Origin: Luteolibacter sp. LG18
Lineage (GTDB): Bacteria; Verrucomicrobiota; Verrucomicrobiia; Verrucomicrobiales; Akkermansiaceae
Length of the DNA: 64,000 bases
Assembly (NCBI RefSeq): GCF_036322585.1
Contig: NZ_AP024600.1
Coordinates: 1,240,001 to 1,304,000, forward strand
Direction of reading: 5' to 3'
Shown: one piece after another, positions 9,452 to 17,115 of the stretch
Layout: every line of letters starts with the position of its first letter
Numbering within the stretch: position 1 is the stretch's first letter
Translations under genes and position numbers: made by a program
The notes under the pieces: generated by a model
The model's input: only the letters and a program-made list of their open reading frames with translations
Told to the model about the DNA's origin: nothing
Database searches by the model: none

Positions 9452-9823
9452 TTGGAAAAATTCCCATCAGCCAATGCATCGCCGGCATGGACCGAGCCGG
9501 AGCGCATTCGTCCTCCAGGCGGAGGAAAGCGGGGTCTCCGGTTTCCATTCTGGCCCTATGTGGGATACGTGACGCTATCGGGAGCCTACGACGTGATCCA
9601 CATCGCCGGATGGGTGCACGACCGCTATGGATGCGGCGCGCACTACACACCCGCCTTGCTGGTGAATGGCATTCTCGTTCTCCTGCTGCTTCTCTATCAG
9701 GCCACAACCAGCCGGGGTCTCGGCACGGTCCGCCAACTCCGGGAAATCGTCCTGGCTTTTATCGTCACGCTGCCGGTGGTGGCGATCTCGATGATCGTCG
9801 TTTTCGCCTTCGGGTGCCTGTGA
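9452..9823 (+). CDS. Small hypothetical membrane protein
   Basis: A 123-residue protein with three likely membrane segments: one around residues 35-52 (V-G-Y-V-T-L-S-G-A-Y-D-V-I-H), a leucine-rich one at about 68-83, and one at the C terminus (L-A-F-I-V-T-L-P-V-V-A-I-S). The basic stretch between the last two fits an inside loop. No family is recognised. It starts with TTG just after the hairpin; no better start is obvious. The hydrophobic periodicity supports a real gene. Confidence 0.5.
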   Translation: MEKFPSANASPAWTEPERIRPPGGGKRGLRFPFWPYVGYVTLSGAYDVIHIAGWVHDRYGCGAHYTPALLVNGILVLLLLLYQATTSRGLGTVRQLREIVLAFIVTLPVVAISMIVVFAFGCL

Positions 9824-10074
9824 AACAGGAAGTCGGTCCCGAGGAGGGACTCTCACATCCCCCTTGACGTCTCGCCCCCGCCCTGCCAAACGGGCGGCGT
9901 GATTCTCGTCGCCCGACTCCGAGCCAAACGCAACGCTGCCATTCCGGCATGGCGTGCGATGGCGCACGGAGTGTGATGACGGGACCCGCCCGACCCTCTC
10001 CGGAACGCGCCTCACCAGGCAGGATTCCGGGGACGCGCTGAAACGGGCCCCCACTTTTCCTCCCCGGCGATGCC

Positions 10075-10094
10075 GTTTCGGAATTTCCCGAAAC
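10075..10094. promoter_or_regulatory. Inverted repeat just before the EamA gene
   Basis: GTTTCGG (10075-10081) and CCGAAAC (10088-10094) form a 7-bp stem with a 6-base loop ending five bases before the EamA start codon. It could be an operator or a translation-blocking hairpin. The rest of 9824-10074 shows only small GC-rich palindromes and no gene. Confidence 0.3.
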
Positions 10095-10098
10095 CGCC

Positions 10099-10974
10099 AT
10101 GACCGATCCACCCGACGCCTCCCTCACCGACCGGCGCGGCATCTTCCTGATGCTGCTGTCCGTGGTGCTGTTCTCCGCGAACACCCTGATCATCCGCGGC
10201 GTGTCCTCGCACGTCCCCGCCGCGGATGGTTGGGTCGCGTCGCTGTTCCGTGGCGTGTGCGGACTGGCGGTGGTGGCCGCGCTCTATGGTTCCGGCCGGG
10301 GCTTCAACCCGCGGCGGCTGATCGGCAGCCGGTTGGTCATGATCCGGGGCGTGGTCGGATCCATCGGCATCCTCGCCTTCTACATCAGCGTGACCAAGCT
10401 CGGCGCGGCGCGGGCGGTGGTGCTGAACCTGACCTACCCCGCCTTCGCCACGATCATCGCCGCGCTGTGGCTGAAGGAAACCATCACCCGCGCCGCGATC
10501 CTGTGGATGGCGCTGGCATTCATCGGCCTGCTGCTCTTCCTCGGCGGTGACGGCCACCTGCTCCACCCCTCGCCCTACGACCTGCTCGGCCTCTTCGGCG
10601 CGGTGGCAGCCGGCTGGGTGGTGGTGGTGATCCGGCGGCTGCGGCACGAGGAACACCCGGCCACGATCTACGCCTCGCAGGCGTTCTACGGGCTGCTGGC
10701 CTCGGTGCCCGCCGTGACGAAGGTTCCCGCCCTGCCACCGCTGGCCTGGGTCGCCCTGATCGCCGCCGCGGTGGTGGTCAGTTTCGCCCAGCTCCTGATG
10801 ACCCGCGCCTACCAAGCCCTGCCCGTTTCCCGCGGCTCGGCGATGCAGATGACCCTGCCGCTGGTCACCGCGGTCGGCGGATTCGCCTTCTTCCGGGAAA
10901 CCTTCCACCTGCCCGAACTCGGCGGGGCCGCCCTGACCCTGCTCGCCACCTGGCGGGTGGTCGCCGCCCGCTGA
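10099..10974 (+). CDS. EamA/DMT-family permease
   Basis: A 291-residue inner-membrane protein made of two EamA repeats, each with about five hydrophobic segments. The first repeat runs from G-I-F-L-M-L-L-S-V-V-L-F to about residue 145, the second from there to the C terminus. Family marks include the drug/metabolite transporter pattern R-A-V-V-L-N-L-T-Y-P in repeat one and the A-x-Q-x-L-M-T-R-A-Y-Q motif in repeat two. Members export metabolites, often amino acids. The closeness to argD is suggestive but the substrate cannot be read from sequence. Confidence 0.88.
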   Translation: MTDPPDASLTDRRGIFLMLLSVVLFSANTLIIRGVSSHVPAADGWVASLFRGVCGLAVVAALYGSGRGFNPRRLIGSRLVMIRGVVGSIGILAFYISVTKLGAARAVVLNLTYPAFATIIAALWLKETITRAAILWMALAFIGLLLFLGGDGHLLHPSPYDLLGLFGAVAAGWVVVVIRRLRHEEHPATIYASQAFYGLLASVPAVTKVPALPPLAWVALIAAAVVVSFAQLLMTRAYQALPVSRGSAMQMTLPLVTAVGGFAFFRETFHLPELGGAALTLLATWRVVAAR

Positions 10975-11036
10975 AAAAACCGCCATCAATCACGGTTTGC
11001 CATTTTCCATAACCCCGTTAGCCTCCGCCCCTTCCA

Positions 11037-12287
11037 ATGACCGTTTCCGAGACATTCCAACAGTTCGTCCTTCCCACCTACGGCCGCTTCCCGCTGGTGC
11101 CCGTCCGCGGGGAAGGCACCCGCCTTTGGGATGACACCGACAAGGCCTACCTCGATTTCTGCACCGGCATCGCCGTGTGCTCGCTGGGCCACGCCCACCC
11201 GCGGCTGACCGCCGCCATCCGCGAGCAGGCGGGCATGCTGCTGCACGTCTCGAACCTCTATCAGATCCCGCAGCAGGCCGAGCTGGCCCGGGTGATCGTG
11301 GAGGACCACGTCGGCCTGCCCGGCAAGGTGTTCTTCTCGAACTCCGGCGCGGAGGCGAACGACGGCCTGGTGAAAACCGCCCGGCGCTTCGGCCACAAGC
11401 GGCCGCAGGCCGATGGCTCGCCGCGCTACGAGGTGCTGACGTTCAACCAATCCTTCCACGGCCGGACGCTCGGCGGCATCGCCGCCACCGGCCAGGACAA
11501 GGTGAAGGAAGGCTTCGATCCGATGCTGCCCGGTTTCCGGCACCTGCCGTTCAACGACATCGCCGCGCTCGAGGAAGCGATCCGGCCCGAGACCGTCGCG
11601 ATCCTGCTGGAGCCGATTCAGGGCGAAGGCGGCGTGAACGTCGCCACGCCCGAGTTCCTCTCCGCCATCGCCAAGCTGTGCAAGCAGCACGACCTGCTGC
11701 TGTTCCTCGATGAAGTGCAGACCGGCTTCGGCCGCTGCGGCGATTCGTGCGCGTGGCGGACGATTTCCTTCGACCTGAAGCCCGACGGCATCTCGTGGGC
11801 GAAGGGCATGGGTGGCGGCGTGCCGATCGGGGCCTTCTGGGTCTCCGACCGGTCGATCGGAGCCGAAAGCGCGTCCCTGTCCTCGTTGATGAATCCCGGT
11901 TCCCATGGTTCCACCTACGGCGGCAACCCGCTCGTCTGCGCGGCCTCGCTGGCGGTGCTCGATGAGATCCACGAAAAGAACCTCGCCCACAACGCCCGCC
12001 GCCAGGAACAGCGGATCCGGGGCATCATCACCGCCTGGAATCTGCCCATCATCACCGAAGTCCGCGGCAAGGGCCTGCTGCTCGGCATCGCCCTCGATCC
12101 CGCCTTGATCGAAGTGCCCGAAGGCAAAACCCCGGCCTTGGTCGTGGTGACCAAGCTGATGGAAAAAGGCCTGCTGGTCCCGCCCGCCGGCCCCAACACC
12201 TTCCGCTTGCTGCCGCCACTCAACGTCACCGACGCCGAGGTCGATGAGGCCCTGGAGATCATCCATGGGGTCCTGACCGGCCTTTGA
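11037..12287 (+). CDS. argD: Acetylornithine aminotransferase
   Basis: A 416-residue class III PLP-dependent transaminase that makes N-acetylornithine from N-acetylglutamate semialdehyde in arginine synthesis. Visible motifs: G-I-A-V-C-S-L-G-H-A-H-P at the N terminus, F-F-S-N-S-G-A-E-A-N for phosphate binding, S-F-H-G-R-T-L-G, E-P-I-Q-G-E-G-G-V, L-D-E-V-Q-T-G-F-G-R, and the PLP lysine in W-A-K-G-M-G-G-G. Length is normal. Its TGA stop is the first three bases of the left inverted repeat of the IVP element, so that element sits flush against this gene, between it and argF. Confidence 0.93.
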   Translation: MTVSETFQQFVLPTYGRFPLVPVRGEGTRLWDDTDKAYLDFCTGIAVCSLGHAHPRLTAAIREQAGMLLHVSNLYQIPQQAELARVIVEDHVGLPGKVFFSNSGAEANDGLVKTARRFGHKRPQADGSPRYEVLTFNQSFHGRTLGGIAATGQDKVKEGFDPMLPGFRHLPFNDIAALEEAIRPETVAILLEPIQGEGGVNVATPEFLSAIAKLCKQHDLLLFLDEVQTGFGRCGDSCAWRTISFDLKPDGISWAKGMGGGVPIGAFWVSDRSIGAESASLSSLMNPGSHGSTYGGNPLVCAASLAVLDEIHEKNLAHNARRQEQRIRGIITAWNLPIITEVRGKGLLLGIALDPALIEVPEGKTPALVVVTKLMEKGLLVPPAGPNTFRLLPPLNVTDAEVDEALEIIHGVLTGL

Positions 12288-12320
12288 GTGGTCAGGGGCC
12301 AGTGGCCGGTGGTCAGTGGA
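12285..12320 (+). repeat. Left inverted repeat of the IVP element
   Basis: Begins TGAGTGGTCAGGGGCCAGTG and continues to 12320. It matches the reverse complement of 12731-12766 at all but about two positions (a C/T change and one change near the inner end). It contains the self-complementary core CAGTGGCC. The argD stop codon is its first three bases. Confidence 0.8.
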
Positions 12321-12354
12321 AGAAGTGAAGATTCACCAACACGCCGCGATATCG

Positions 12355-12738
12355 ATGCACATCCAATCTTATCGGGACCTTCTCGTCTGGCAGAAATCCA
12401 TGGATCTCTGTGTGGAGATCCATGGCGCAGCCTTGCTGTTTCCAAAACATGAGATGTTCGGGCTCTCCGCTCAGATCAACCGAGCCGTCGTTTCCATTCC
12501 TTCCAATATCGCCGAAGGCCAGGGTCGACGAACCACGCTTGATTTCATCCATTTCCTCTCCATCGCGCGCGGCTCCCTGAACGAAGTTGAAACCCAAATC
12601 ACGCTGGCCATGAGGTATGGCTACCTCACCTCCACGGATCACGACGGTCTATTGGAGCGATGCTTCGAAATCGGCCGAATGCTGAACGGCCTGATCGATT
12701 CCCTGGAGCAACGCATCCACTCTTCTTCTCTTCACTAA
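12355..12738 (+). CDS. Four-helix-bundle protein (23S rRNA intervening-sequence / IVP family)
   Basis: A 127-residue protein with the family hallmarks: N-terminal Y-R-D-L-L-V-W-Q-K-S-M-D-L, then S-I-P-S-N-I-A-E-G-Q-G-R-R, F-x-x-F-L-S-I-A-R-G-S-L-N-E-V-E-T-Q, and a C-terminal helix with I-G-R-M-L-N-G-L. The family forms pentameric helical bundles; its function is unknown. A GTG at 12316 would extend it by 13 residues, but the conserved start is the ATG at 12355. The TAA stop lies inside the right inverted repeat, so gene and repeats form one compact unit. Confidence 0.88.
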   Translation: MHIQSYRDLLVWQKSMDLCVEIHGAALLFPKHEMFGLSAQINRAVVSIPSNIAEGQGRRTTLDFIHFLSIARGSLNEVETQITLAMRYGYLTSTDHDGLLERCFEIGRMLNGLIDSLEQRIHSSSLH

Positions 12739-12766
12739 CCACCGGCCACTGGCCCCTGACCACTCA
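12731..12766 (-). repeat. Right inverted repeat of the IVP element
   Basis: Reverse-complement partner of the repeat at 12285-12320, nearly identical over 36 bases, and containing the stop codon of the IVP gene. The element ends 35 bases before argF. Confidence 0.8.
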
Positions 12767-12801
12767 GAAGCCCGCGCCACCTTCCCACTCCCTTTCTCCC
12801 A

Positions 12802-13701
12802 ATGAACCATCTCCTTTCCATCGAAGAACTCACCGCCAAGGACATCACCGGCCTGCTGGAATCGGCCGAGTATCTGAAACGCCAGCGGGGCCGCGACGGC
12901 CAGCCGCTCGCGGGCCAGACCTGGGCGATGATCTTCACGAAGTCGTCCACGCGGACGCGGGTTTCGTTTGAAGTCGGCATCCGCGAGCTCGGCGGGTTCC
13001 CGATGTTCCTTTCAAAGAACGACATCCAGCTTGGACGCGGCGAGCCGATCAAGGACACCGCCCGCGTGCTGGGCCGGATGGTCCACGGCTGCATCATCCG
13101 GACCTTCGCCCAACAGGATGTGGTGGACTTCGCGAACTACTCCGGCATTCCCACGATCAACGCCCTCACCGATGACGAGCACCCGTGCCAGATCCTCGCC
13201 GACCTCCTGACGGTTGTGGAACGGCTCGGCACGTGGGAAGGGAAGAAAATCGCCTTCATCGGCGACGGCTTCTCGAACATGACCATCTCATGGATGTGGG
13301 CGGCGAAACACCTCGGCTTCGAACTCGCCGTGGCCGCGCCCGCCGCCTACCAGCCGCCCGCCGAATTCCTCTCGAAACTCGATGCCCCGAACGTCACCGT
13401 CACCACCGATCCCGCGGTGGCCGCGAAGGGCGCGCACGTCATCAACACCGACGTGTGGCTCTCGATGGGCCAGGAGGACCAGCAGGACAAGGAAGAGGCC
13501 TTCGGCCCCTTCCAAGTGAACGCCGCGCTTCTTGAACACGCCGCGCCGGACCACATCGTGCTGCATTGCCTGCCCGCCTACCGCGGCAAGGAGATCACGG
13601 AAGAAGTGCTGGAGAAACACGCTGACGTGATCTTCCAGGAAGCCGAAAACCGCCTGCACGCCCAGAAGGCGATCCTGGTGGCGCTGGCGAAGAAGCGCTG
13701 A
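12802..13701 (+). CDS. argF: Ornithine carbamoyltransferase
   Basis: A 299-residue enzyme that joins carbamoyl phosphate to ornithine to give citrulline in arginine synthesis. The carbamoyl-phosphate loop is visible as K-S-S-T-R-T-R-V-S-F-E near residue 49, with H-P-C-Q near 130, the ornithine-side motif D-x-W-x-S-M-G near 220, and H-C-L-P-A-Y-R-G-K-E-I near 255. Length is slightly short but normal for the bacterial family. It overlaps the following ABC gene by one base (TGATG), so the two are coupled, although no metabolic link is evident. Confidence 0.96.
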   Translation: MNHLLSIEELTAKDITGLLESAEYLKRQRGRDGQPLAGQTWAMIFTKSSTRTRVSFEVGIRELGGFPMFLSKNDIQLGRGEPIKDTARVLGRMVHGCIIRTFAQQDVVDFANYSGIPTINALTDDEHPCQILADLLTVVERLGTWEGKKIAFIGDGFSNMTISWMWAAKHLGFELAVAAPAAYQPPAEFLSKLDAPNVTVTTDPAVAAKGAHVINTDVWLSMGQEDQQDKEEAFGPFQVNAALLEHAAPDHIVLHCLPAYRGKEITEEVLEKHADVIFQEAENRLHAQKAILVALAKKR

Positions 13702-14495
13702 TGCCTTCCGCCGAACACCCTCTGCTCGAACTCCGCCACGCCGATGTGTGGCGCGGGGACAACCGCGTGTTCCACGATCTCGCGCTGACCATCCGCGATG
13801 ACGAGAGCGTTGCAATCCTCGGACCGAACGGCGCGGGCAAAAGCACGCTCATCAAGCTCATCACCGGTGAACTGCGCGCGGCCGCGGAGCCGGGCACGGT
13901 CGCGCGGTTGTTCGGCGAAGATCTGTGGTCGCTGGAGGAACTGCGCCACCAGCTCGGTCTGGTCGCGCCGGAGGAAGCCCAGCGTTTCGATCCGGAGGAG
14001 CCCGCGGAGGACGTGGTGCTTTCCTCGCTGCGCGGGGCCTTCGGGGTCGCGCGCTGGATGCGGTTTTCGAAGCAGGACCGCGAGCGCGCCCACGCCGCGA
14101 TGGCGAAAGCCGGGGTGCTCGATCTGGCGAAGCGCGATTACGGCGCGCTGTCGTCCGGCCAACGCCGCCGCTTCCTGCTGGCCCGCGCACTGGTGCACGA
14201 GCCGCAGGCGCTGCTGTTGGACGAGCCGACCACCGCGCTCGATTTCCCGTCGTCGTTCGCCTTCATCGAGATCGTCCGCGAGCTGATCCGCAGCGACCAT
14301 GGCGTGCTGTGGGTGACGCATCATCCCGCCGAGATCCCACCGGAAACCACCCGCGTGATCCTGCTGAAGGATGGCAAGGTGTTCGCCGATGGCCCGCCGA
14401 AACAGGTGCTCGCCTCGAAGGTGCTTTCCGAACTCTACGGCCTGCCGCTCAAGGTCCGCTGGAGCGGCGGCTTCTGCCACGTCGGCCCCGCCTGA
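13701..14495 (+). CDS. ABC transporter ATP-binding protein
   Basis: A 264-residue ABC ATPase. Walker A is G-P-N-G-A-G-K-S-T near residue 45, the signature is L-S-S-G-Q-R-R-R near 150, Walker B is L-L-L-D-E-P-T-T near 172, and the switch histidine is in W-V-T-H-H. The layout resembles stand-alone ModF/PhrA-type ATPases. No membrane partner is encoded next to it, so the substrate and even a transport role are uncertain. It overlaps argF by one base and is followed after eight bases by the Nudix gene. Confidence 0.85.
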   Translation: MPSAEHPLLELRHADVWRGDNRVFHDLALTIRDDESVAILGPNGAGKSTLIKLITGELRAAAEPGTVARLFGEDLWSLEELRHQLGLVAPEEAQRFDPEEPAEDVVLSSLRGAFGVARWMRFSKQDRERAHAAMAKAGVLDLAKRDYGALSSGQRRRFLLARALVHEPQALLLDEPTTALDFPSSFAFIEIVRELIRSDHGVLWVTHHPAEIPPETTRVILLKDGKVFADGPPKQVLASKVLSELYGLPLKVRWSGGFCHVGPA

Positions 14496-14503
14496 TTGCC
14501 GCC

Positions 14504-14893
14504 ATGATCGAAGTCGTCTGTGGATTGATCGGGGATGGAACGGGCCGCGTGCTCGCCTGCCGCCGTCCGCCCGGCAAGCACCTCGGCGGCCTGTGGGAAT
14601 TCGCCGGCGGCAAGGTCGAGCCCGGCGAAGATCCAGCCGCCGCGTTGATCCGGGAGCTTCAAGAGGAGCTCGGCATCACCGTGGCCATCGACGGCGATCT
14701 AACACCCGTCGTCTGGGACTACGACCGCGGACCGATCCGCCTGATTCCCTTCCTGTGCCATATCGAATCCGGCGACCTCCATCCGCACGAACATGACGCG
14801 CTGGAATGGGTGGACCGTGAATCCTGCCATCGCCTCGAATGGGCCGCCGCCGATGGACCGATCCTGGCGGAATGGATCGCCGGAATCGAATGA
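14504..14893 (+). CDS. mutT: MutT-like Nudix hydrolase
   Basis: A 129-residue Nudix protein with a complete Nudix box, G-G-K-V-E-P-G-E then R-E-L-Q-E-E-L-G-I, at about residues 35-57. This box binds the metal and hydrolyses nucleoside diphosphates linked to another group. The short length and the opening I-E-V-V-C-G-L-I fit the MutT branch, which removes 8-oxo-dGTP and prevents A:T to C:G mutations. The start at 14504 follows the ABC gene by eight bases. The exact substrate is inferred from the subfamily. Confidence 0.85.
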   Translation: MIEVVCGLIGDGTGRVLACRRPPGKHLGGLWEFAGGKVEPGEDPAAALIRELQEELGITVAIDGDLTPVVWDYDRGPIRLIPFLCHIESGDLHPHEHDALEWVDRESCHRLEWAAADGPILAEWIAGIE

Positions 14894-14938
14894 TCACAAG
14901 AGGAGAAGCGCCAAGGCTTCGTTGCCGACTCTTCAACA

Positions 14939-15151
14939 GCCACGGAGTGGCGTCTGATCGTAGCCGTGGGTTTCAACCCATGGACAGCAACGGATGGGAC
15001 GCGGAGTCGCGGAGCGACGATTGAACGGCCGGCATGAAACCGTCTGGCACGTGTCCGCGCTCCCATCCATCGTCGCTCCGCGACTCCATTGAAATGCGAT
15101 CCAATTCCGTGGGTTGAAACCCACGGCTACAATCCACCGCCACTCCGTGGC
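14939..15151. repeat. Nested inverted-repeat element (REP-like), 213 bp
   Basis: The element fills the gap between the Nudix gene and the oxidoreductase gene. The left arm has three small hairpins: GCCACGGAGTGGC (14939-14951), TGGGTTTCAACCCA (14967-14980, extended to GTAGCCGTGGG on the left) and GTCGCGGAGCGAC (15006-15018). The right arm has the same three in reverse order and complement: GTCGCTCCGCGAC (15072-15084), TGGGTTGAAACCCA with ACGGCTAC (15110-15130), and GCCACTCCGTGGC (15139-15151). It thus forms a large cruciform built of smaller ones. The whole 335-base gap (14894-15228) holds no gene. Confidence 0.8.
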
Positions 15152-15228
15152 GTGAAAGAAGCGAAGACTCCCATCCACGCACCGCCGCATTGACCGCGGC
15201 GGGTTCCGCGACGACAACCCGGAAGGAC

Positions 15229-16278
15229 ATGAGCAACGACGACACCAAGCTCCGCTGGGGCATTCTCTCGACCGGGCGGATCGCCGTGGTGTTCGCGAAG
15301 GCCATGGAGTCCTCGAAAACCGGCAAGGTGGTCGCCGTGGCCAGCCGGGACGGACGCAAGGCGGAGGAGTTCGCCGCCGGCTTCGACATCCCCGATTTCT
15401 ACGGTTCCTACGAGGAACTGATCGACGACCCGACGGTGCAGGCGGTCTACATCGCCACGCCCCACCCGCAGCACGCCGAGTGGGCACTGCGCGCGATCCG
15501 CGCGGGCAAGCACGTGCTGTGCGAGAAGCCGCTGACGATGAACCACGAGGAAACCTCCGAGGTCGCCACCGAGGCCCGCGCTTGGGACGTGGTGGTGATG
15601 GAGGCCTACATGTACCGCTGCCACCCACAGACCCAGCGGGTGTTGGATCTCATCCGCCGCGGCGCGATCGGGCGGGTGGGAATGGTGCACGCCACCTTCG
15701 GCTTCGACGCGCCCTTCTCCGGTGGCGGCCGCCTTTGGAGCAAGGAGCTGGGCGGCGGTGGCATCCTCGATGTCGGCGGCTACACCACCTCGTGGGCCCG
15801 GTTGGTGGCGGGAGCGGTGGAGGGAAAGCCGTTCCTCGATCCGGTGGAGGTCCATGGCTCTGCGATCTTCCATCCGGAAACCGGCGTCGACACCCAGGCC
15901 GCCGCCAATCTGGTCTTCCCCAATGGCATGCTCGGACAGGTCTCGTGCAGCATCGGCCTCGGCCAGGAAAACGCCGTGCGCCTCTACGGCACCGAGGGCT
16001 GGATGTGGATCCCCTCCCCCTACATCGTGAACCGCCACCTCGAGCCGTCCCGGATCTTCATTTTCAAACCCGGCGCGACCAAGCCGGAGGAGATCCTGGT
16101 GACCCCGGACCGGCCGCTCTACACCTACGAGGCCGACGCCTTCGCCGACGCGGTGCGGGCGGGTGAACGCGAGGTGGCCGCCATGACACTCGATGATTCG
16201 CTCGGCAATGCCGCGGTGCTCGACCAGTGGCTGGCCAGCGCCCGCTCCCGGGTGGACCGGAAGCTCACGGTGCTCTGA
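15229..16278 (+). CDS. Gfo/Idh/MocA oxidoreductase (dihydrodiol-dehydrogenase-like)
   Basis: A 349-residue NAD(P)-dependent cytoplasmic oxidoreductase. The Rossmann start is L-R-W-G-I-L-S-T-G-R-I-A, and the family lysine is in V-L-C-E-K-P-L-T-M near residue 100. The C-terminal sheet domain holds G-G-G-I-L-D-V-G-G-Y. This variant resembles trans-1,2-dihydrobenzene-1,2-diol and xylose dehydrogenases. No signal peptide is seen, unlike two of the three other family members here. The start was chosen by the GGAAGG Shine-Dalgarno five bases upstream of 15229; a start at 15190 is possible but lacks one. The substrate is probably a sugar or polyol. Confidence 0.87.
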   Translation: MSNDDTKLRWGILSTGRIAVVFAKAMESSKTGKVVAVASRDGRKAEEFAAGFDIPDFYGSYEELIDDPTVQAVYIATPHPQHAEWALRAIRAGKHVLCEKPLTMNHEETSEVATEARAWDVVVMEAYMYRCHPQTQRVLDLIRRGAIGRVGMVHATFGFDAPFSGGGRLWSKELGGGGILDVGGYTTSWARLVAGAVEGKPFLDPVEVHGSAIFHPETGVDTQAAANLVFPNGMLGQVSCSIGLGQENAVRLYGTEGWMWIPSPYIVNRHLEPSRIFIFKPGATKPEEILVTPDRPLYTYEADAFADAVRAGEREVAAMTLDDSLGNAAVLDQWLASARSRVDRKLTVL

Positions 16279-16281
16279 ATC

Positions 16282-17004
16282 TCACCGCCCCTCGGCGATG
16301 CGCTCGGCCAGCATCTCGGGGAGGCCGGCGGCGAGGATCTTCTTCTGGGTGGTGGCGATGTCGTACTCCACGCGGCGGACGACCACCAGCTTGTGCTCCA
16401 GATCGTAGATCGCGTAGGCCGCGCGCCAGTCGCCATCGCGGGGCTGGCCGACGGAACCGACGTTGATGAAATACTTCGCGCCGTTCTCGATCACCACGGA
16501 CTCGGCGGCGACTTCCTGGACCTTGTCGGTCTTCATGTAGACCCGCGGCACGTGGGTGTGGCCGTGGAAACAGACCTGGGTGAACTGGTAGGAAAAGTTG
16601 GCCATCGCATCGAAGCGGTTGGTCACGTAGTTCCAGTTCGCGGGCTGGTCGAGGGTGCTGTGGACGACGGTGAAATCGGCAACCTGGCGGACCATGCGGA
16701 GGCGGCGGAGCCACTGGCGCTGCTCGTCGGAGAGCTGGTCGCGGGTCCACTGCAGGGCGGCGGCAGCCACCGGGTTCATCGCGTCGAGCGAGTGGGAGCC
16801 GGAGGCATCCTCGTCGTGGTTGCCCTTCACAGTCGGGCAATCCATGGCTTTCACCTTCTCCAGACAGGCGGCGGGATCGGCATTGTAGCCGACCACATCG
16901 CCCATGCAGACGTAGTCCGTCACCCCCTGGGCCGCGGCGTCGGCAAGGACGGCATCCAGGGCCTCGAGGTTGGCATGTATGTCACCGAACAGAGCTATCC
17001 GCAT
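16282..17004 (-). CDS. Metallophosphoesterase (YfcE/MJ0936-like)
   Basis: A 240-residue calcineurin-like phosphoesterase with all the metal motifs in order: F-G-D-I-H-A-N (8), M-G-D-V-V-G-Y (about 35), K-G-N-H-D (about 61), V-V-H-S (about 113) and F-H-G-H-T-H (about 145). These bind two metal ions. The GDVVGYNADP form is typical of cytoplasmic proteins acting on phosphodiesters or dinucleoside polyphosphates; the natural substrate is unknown. It is convergent with the oxidoreductase gene, with only three bases between the stops. Confidence 0.9.
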   Translation of the reverse strand: MRIALFGDIHANLEALDAVLADAAAQGVTDYVCMGDVVGYNADPAACLEKVKAMDCPTVKGNHDEDASGSHSLDAMNPVAAAALQWTRDQLSDEQRQWLRRLRMVRQVADFTVVHSTLDQPANWNYVTNRFDAMANFSYQFTQVCFHGHTHVPRVYMKTDKVQEVAAESVVIENGAKYFINVGSVGQPRDGDWRAAYAIYDLEHKLVVVRRVEYDIATTQKKILAAGLPEMLAERIAEGR

Positions 17005-17115
17005 GTCAGAAAAATCGCAGGTGGGCGGGTAGGGTGGGCCGCAGGGTGCGTGAGTGTCGAGCCAAACCCGCCAGTGAAAAGGAAGTTCAGGAGGGTTACG
17101 GACGGGCCGCGCCGG

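Larger units (their letters stand above)
12285..12766. mobile_element. Inverted-repeat-bounded element carrying a four-helix-bundle (IVP-like) gene
   Basis: A 482-bp segment bounded by near-perfect 36-base inverted repeats (12285-12320 and 12731-12766) and holding one complete gene. It separates argD and argF, which would otherwise be adjacent. The left repeat supplies the stop codon of argD and the right repeat holds the stop codon of the inner gene. IVP-like genes are known as intervening sequences in some 23S rRNA genes and as scattered cassettes in genomes. No transposase is present, so movement, if any, would need help in trans. Confidence 0.6.
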
